From: Lethocerus indicus | Taxonomy: Eukaryota > Arthropoda > Insecta > Hemiptera > Belostomatidae | Reading direction: 5' to 3' | Length of the DNA: 64,000 nt | Assembly: GCA_019843655.1 (NCBI GenBank) | Contig: JACDQD010000011.1 | Span: 13,062,604 to 13,126,603, forward strand | Shown here: positions 63,313 through 64,000 of the stretch, in pieces | Layout of the letters: each line of letters opens with the position of its first letter | Position numbering within the stretch: the stretch's first letter is position 1 | Made by a program: the position numbers and the translations under genes | Notes under the pieces: generated by a model | What the model was told of the DNA's origin: nothing | Seen by the model: only the letters and a program-made list of their open reading frames with translations | Database searches by the model: none

Positions 63313-64000
63313 ACAGAAATAAGTAAACTCAACTAAATAACGGCTTAGGGCCCTGGTTTTAGATCTCCATATCAATCAACCTAGATTTTGCAACGAATTA
63401 ATTTGCCATTAAACAAACACAATAACATTCATTAACCGAACCATATAATTTTGCAATTCAAAACAATCTTATTGTTAAAATTACAGCCGGTTTTGTGTTT
63501 AAATACGTTTTCCTTTTCCGATTTCTTTTTTGGGTCCCCTAATTTAAAACAATTTTTTTCTCTCTCTAGTGTCGTTGTCGCTTATTACCTGGAAAAATTA
63601 TGTCACGGGATAAACCAATTTTTTGCCCAATTGATTTCCATCAGCACAAACGTAGAGTTGTCACTGCCCCGAGAAGGAACAGTCCAATAAAAAATTTGGT
63701 CGAACTGCATAATCAGATAGGTGCTCGTTTTGTTTCCAAATAAATTCGACCTCTCTCTCGCTGGGCGTCGTTGTAATTAAATATTCCCCCCGTTTCTATC
63801 AAATCGACTTTGCCAGTTATTAGTTATATACAGATCCCCGCCTTCTGATAGCTGACAAATTTAACAGGCAAAAGCTTTTAATTTTAATCCTATTGTAATT
63901 TCGCAATCGCTTACAGTAGAAATGCCCTCTTTTTAACGTCCGAACGATTTATAGCGCGGAACGGAGGTAATTAAAGAATAAAAGTGGTATTTATACGTCC

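Larger units (their letters stand above)
41321..64000 (-). other. ss: spineless intron upstream of linker exon (partial)
   Basis: This is at least 22.7 kb of intron leading to the acceptor at 41321-41322, phase 1. No bHLH-encoding exon was recognised (searched by eye for the reverse complement of SNPSKRHR and of LRLSVSYL). It contains the candidate MITE at 46212-46493, the hairpin array at 58172-58248, the foldback element at 61849-62047, several microsatellites and large GC-rich blocks. The AT-rich intervals 42780-43440, 47080-47380, 47620-48660, 52190-53080, 53300-54400, 55490-55960, 57280-58020 and 62570-63240 show no recognisable feature. Confidence 0.65.

Noticed and set aside
1..64000. 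CRISPR array, operon or prokaryotic mobile system
   Set aside because: No regular spaced repeats, no ribosome binding site-led gene chains, and clear spliceosomal exons.
1..64000. Known insect microRNAs (let-7, miR-1, miR-9, miR-10, miR-124, miR-184, bantam and similar)
   Set aside because: None of the mature sequences I could recall was seen on a read-through; an unknown one cannot be excluded.

Overview
The window looks like intronic DNA of a large-genome arthropod, most likely an insect. It is mostly AT-rich, with no long open reading frames, many microsatellites, a fossil Jockey-type retrotransposon fragment and two coding exons with textbook GT-AG splice sites. No prokaryotic gene organisation, rRNA or tRNA was found. 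Apart from the two exons, the open frames of 60 to 130 codons look like chance frames, often running through GC-rich or simple-repeat stretches.

The only gene recognised is on the minus strand. Exons at 41223-41320 and 26609-26698 join in frame into the bHLH-to-PAS linker and the start of the PAS-A domain of an aryl hydrocarbon receptor, the insect spineless (ss) protein. The exon carrying the bHLH domain must lie above 64000, or was not recognised. The exon continuing PAS-A must lie below position 1, or was not recognised. The window is therefore about 26.6 kb of the downstream intron, a 14.5 kb intron between the two exons, and about 22.7 kb of the upstream intron.

The introns alternate between AT-rich spacer and discrete GC-rich, CpG-rich blocks of 0.3-1.5 kb. 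These blocks hold POU and homeodomain-like sites and short perfect hairpins, and are the best candidates for cis-regulatory elements. One 24-bp motif with two bHLH-PAS half-sites occurs twice, 830 bp apart (16095 and 16925).

Repeats include a foldback element at 61849-62047 with a related half copy at 225-308, whose arms resemble a hammerhead ribozyme core. There is also a candidate 282-bp MITE (46212-46493), a pair of diverged direct repeats (8184 and 8971), a tandem array of perfect hairpins (58172-58248), a Jockey reverse transcriptase tail (24283-24654) and two weaker retrotransposon scraps. Function of the non-coding blocks is inferred from composition and motifs only.
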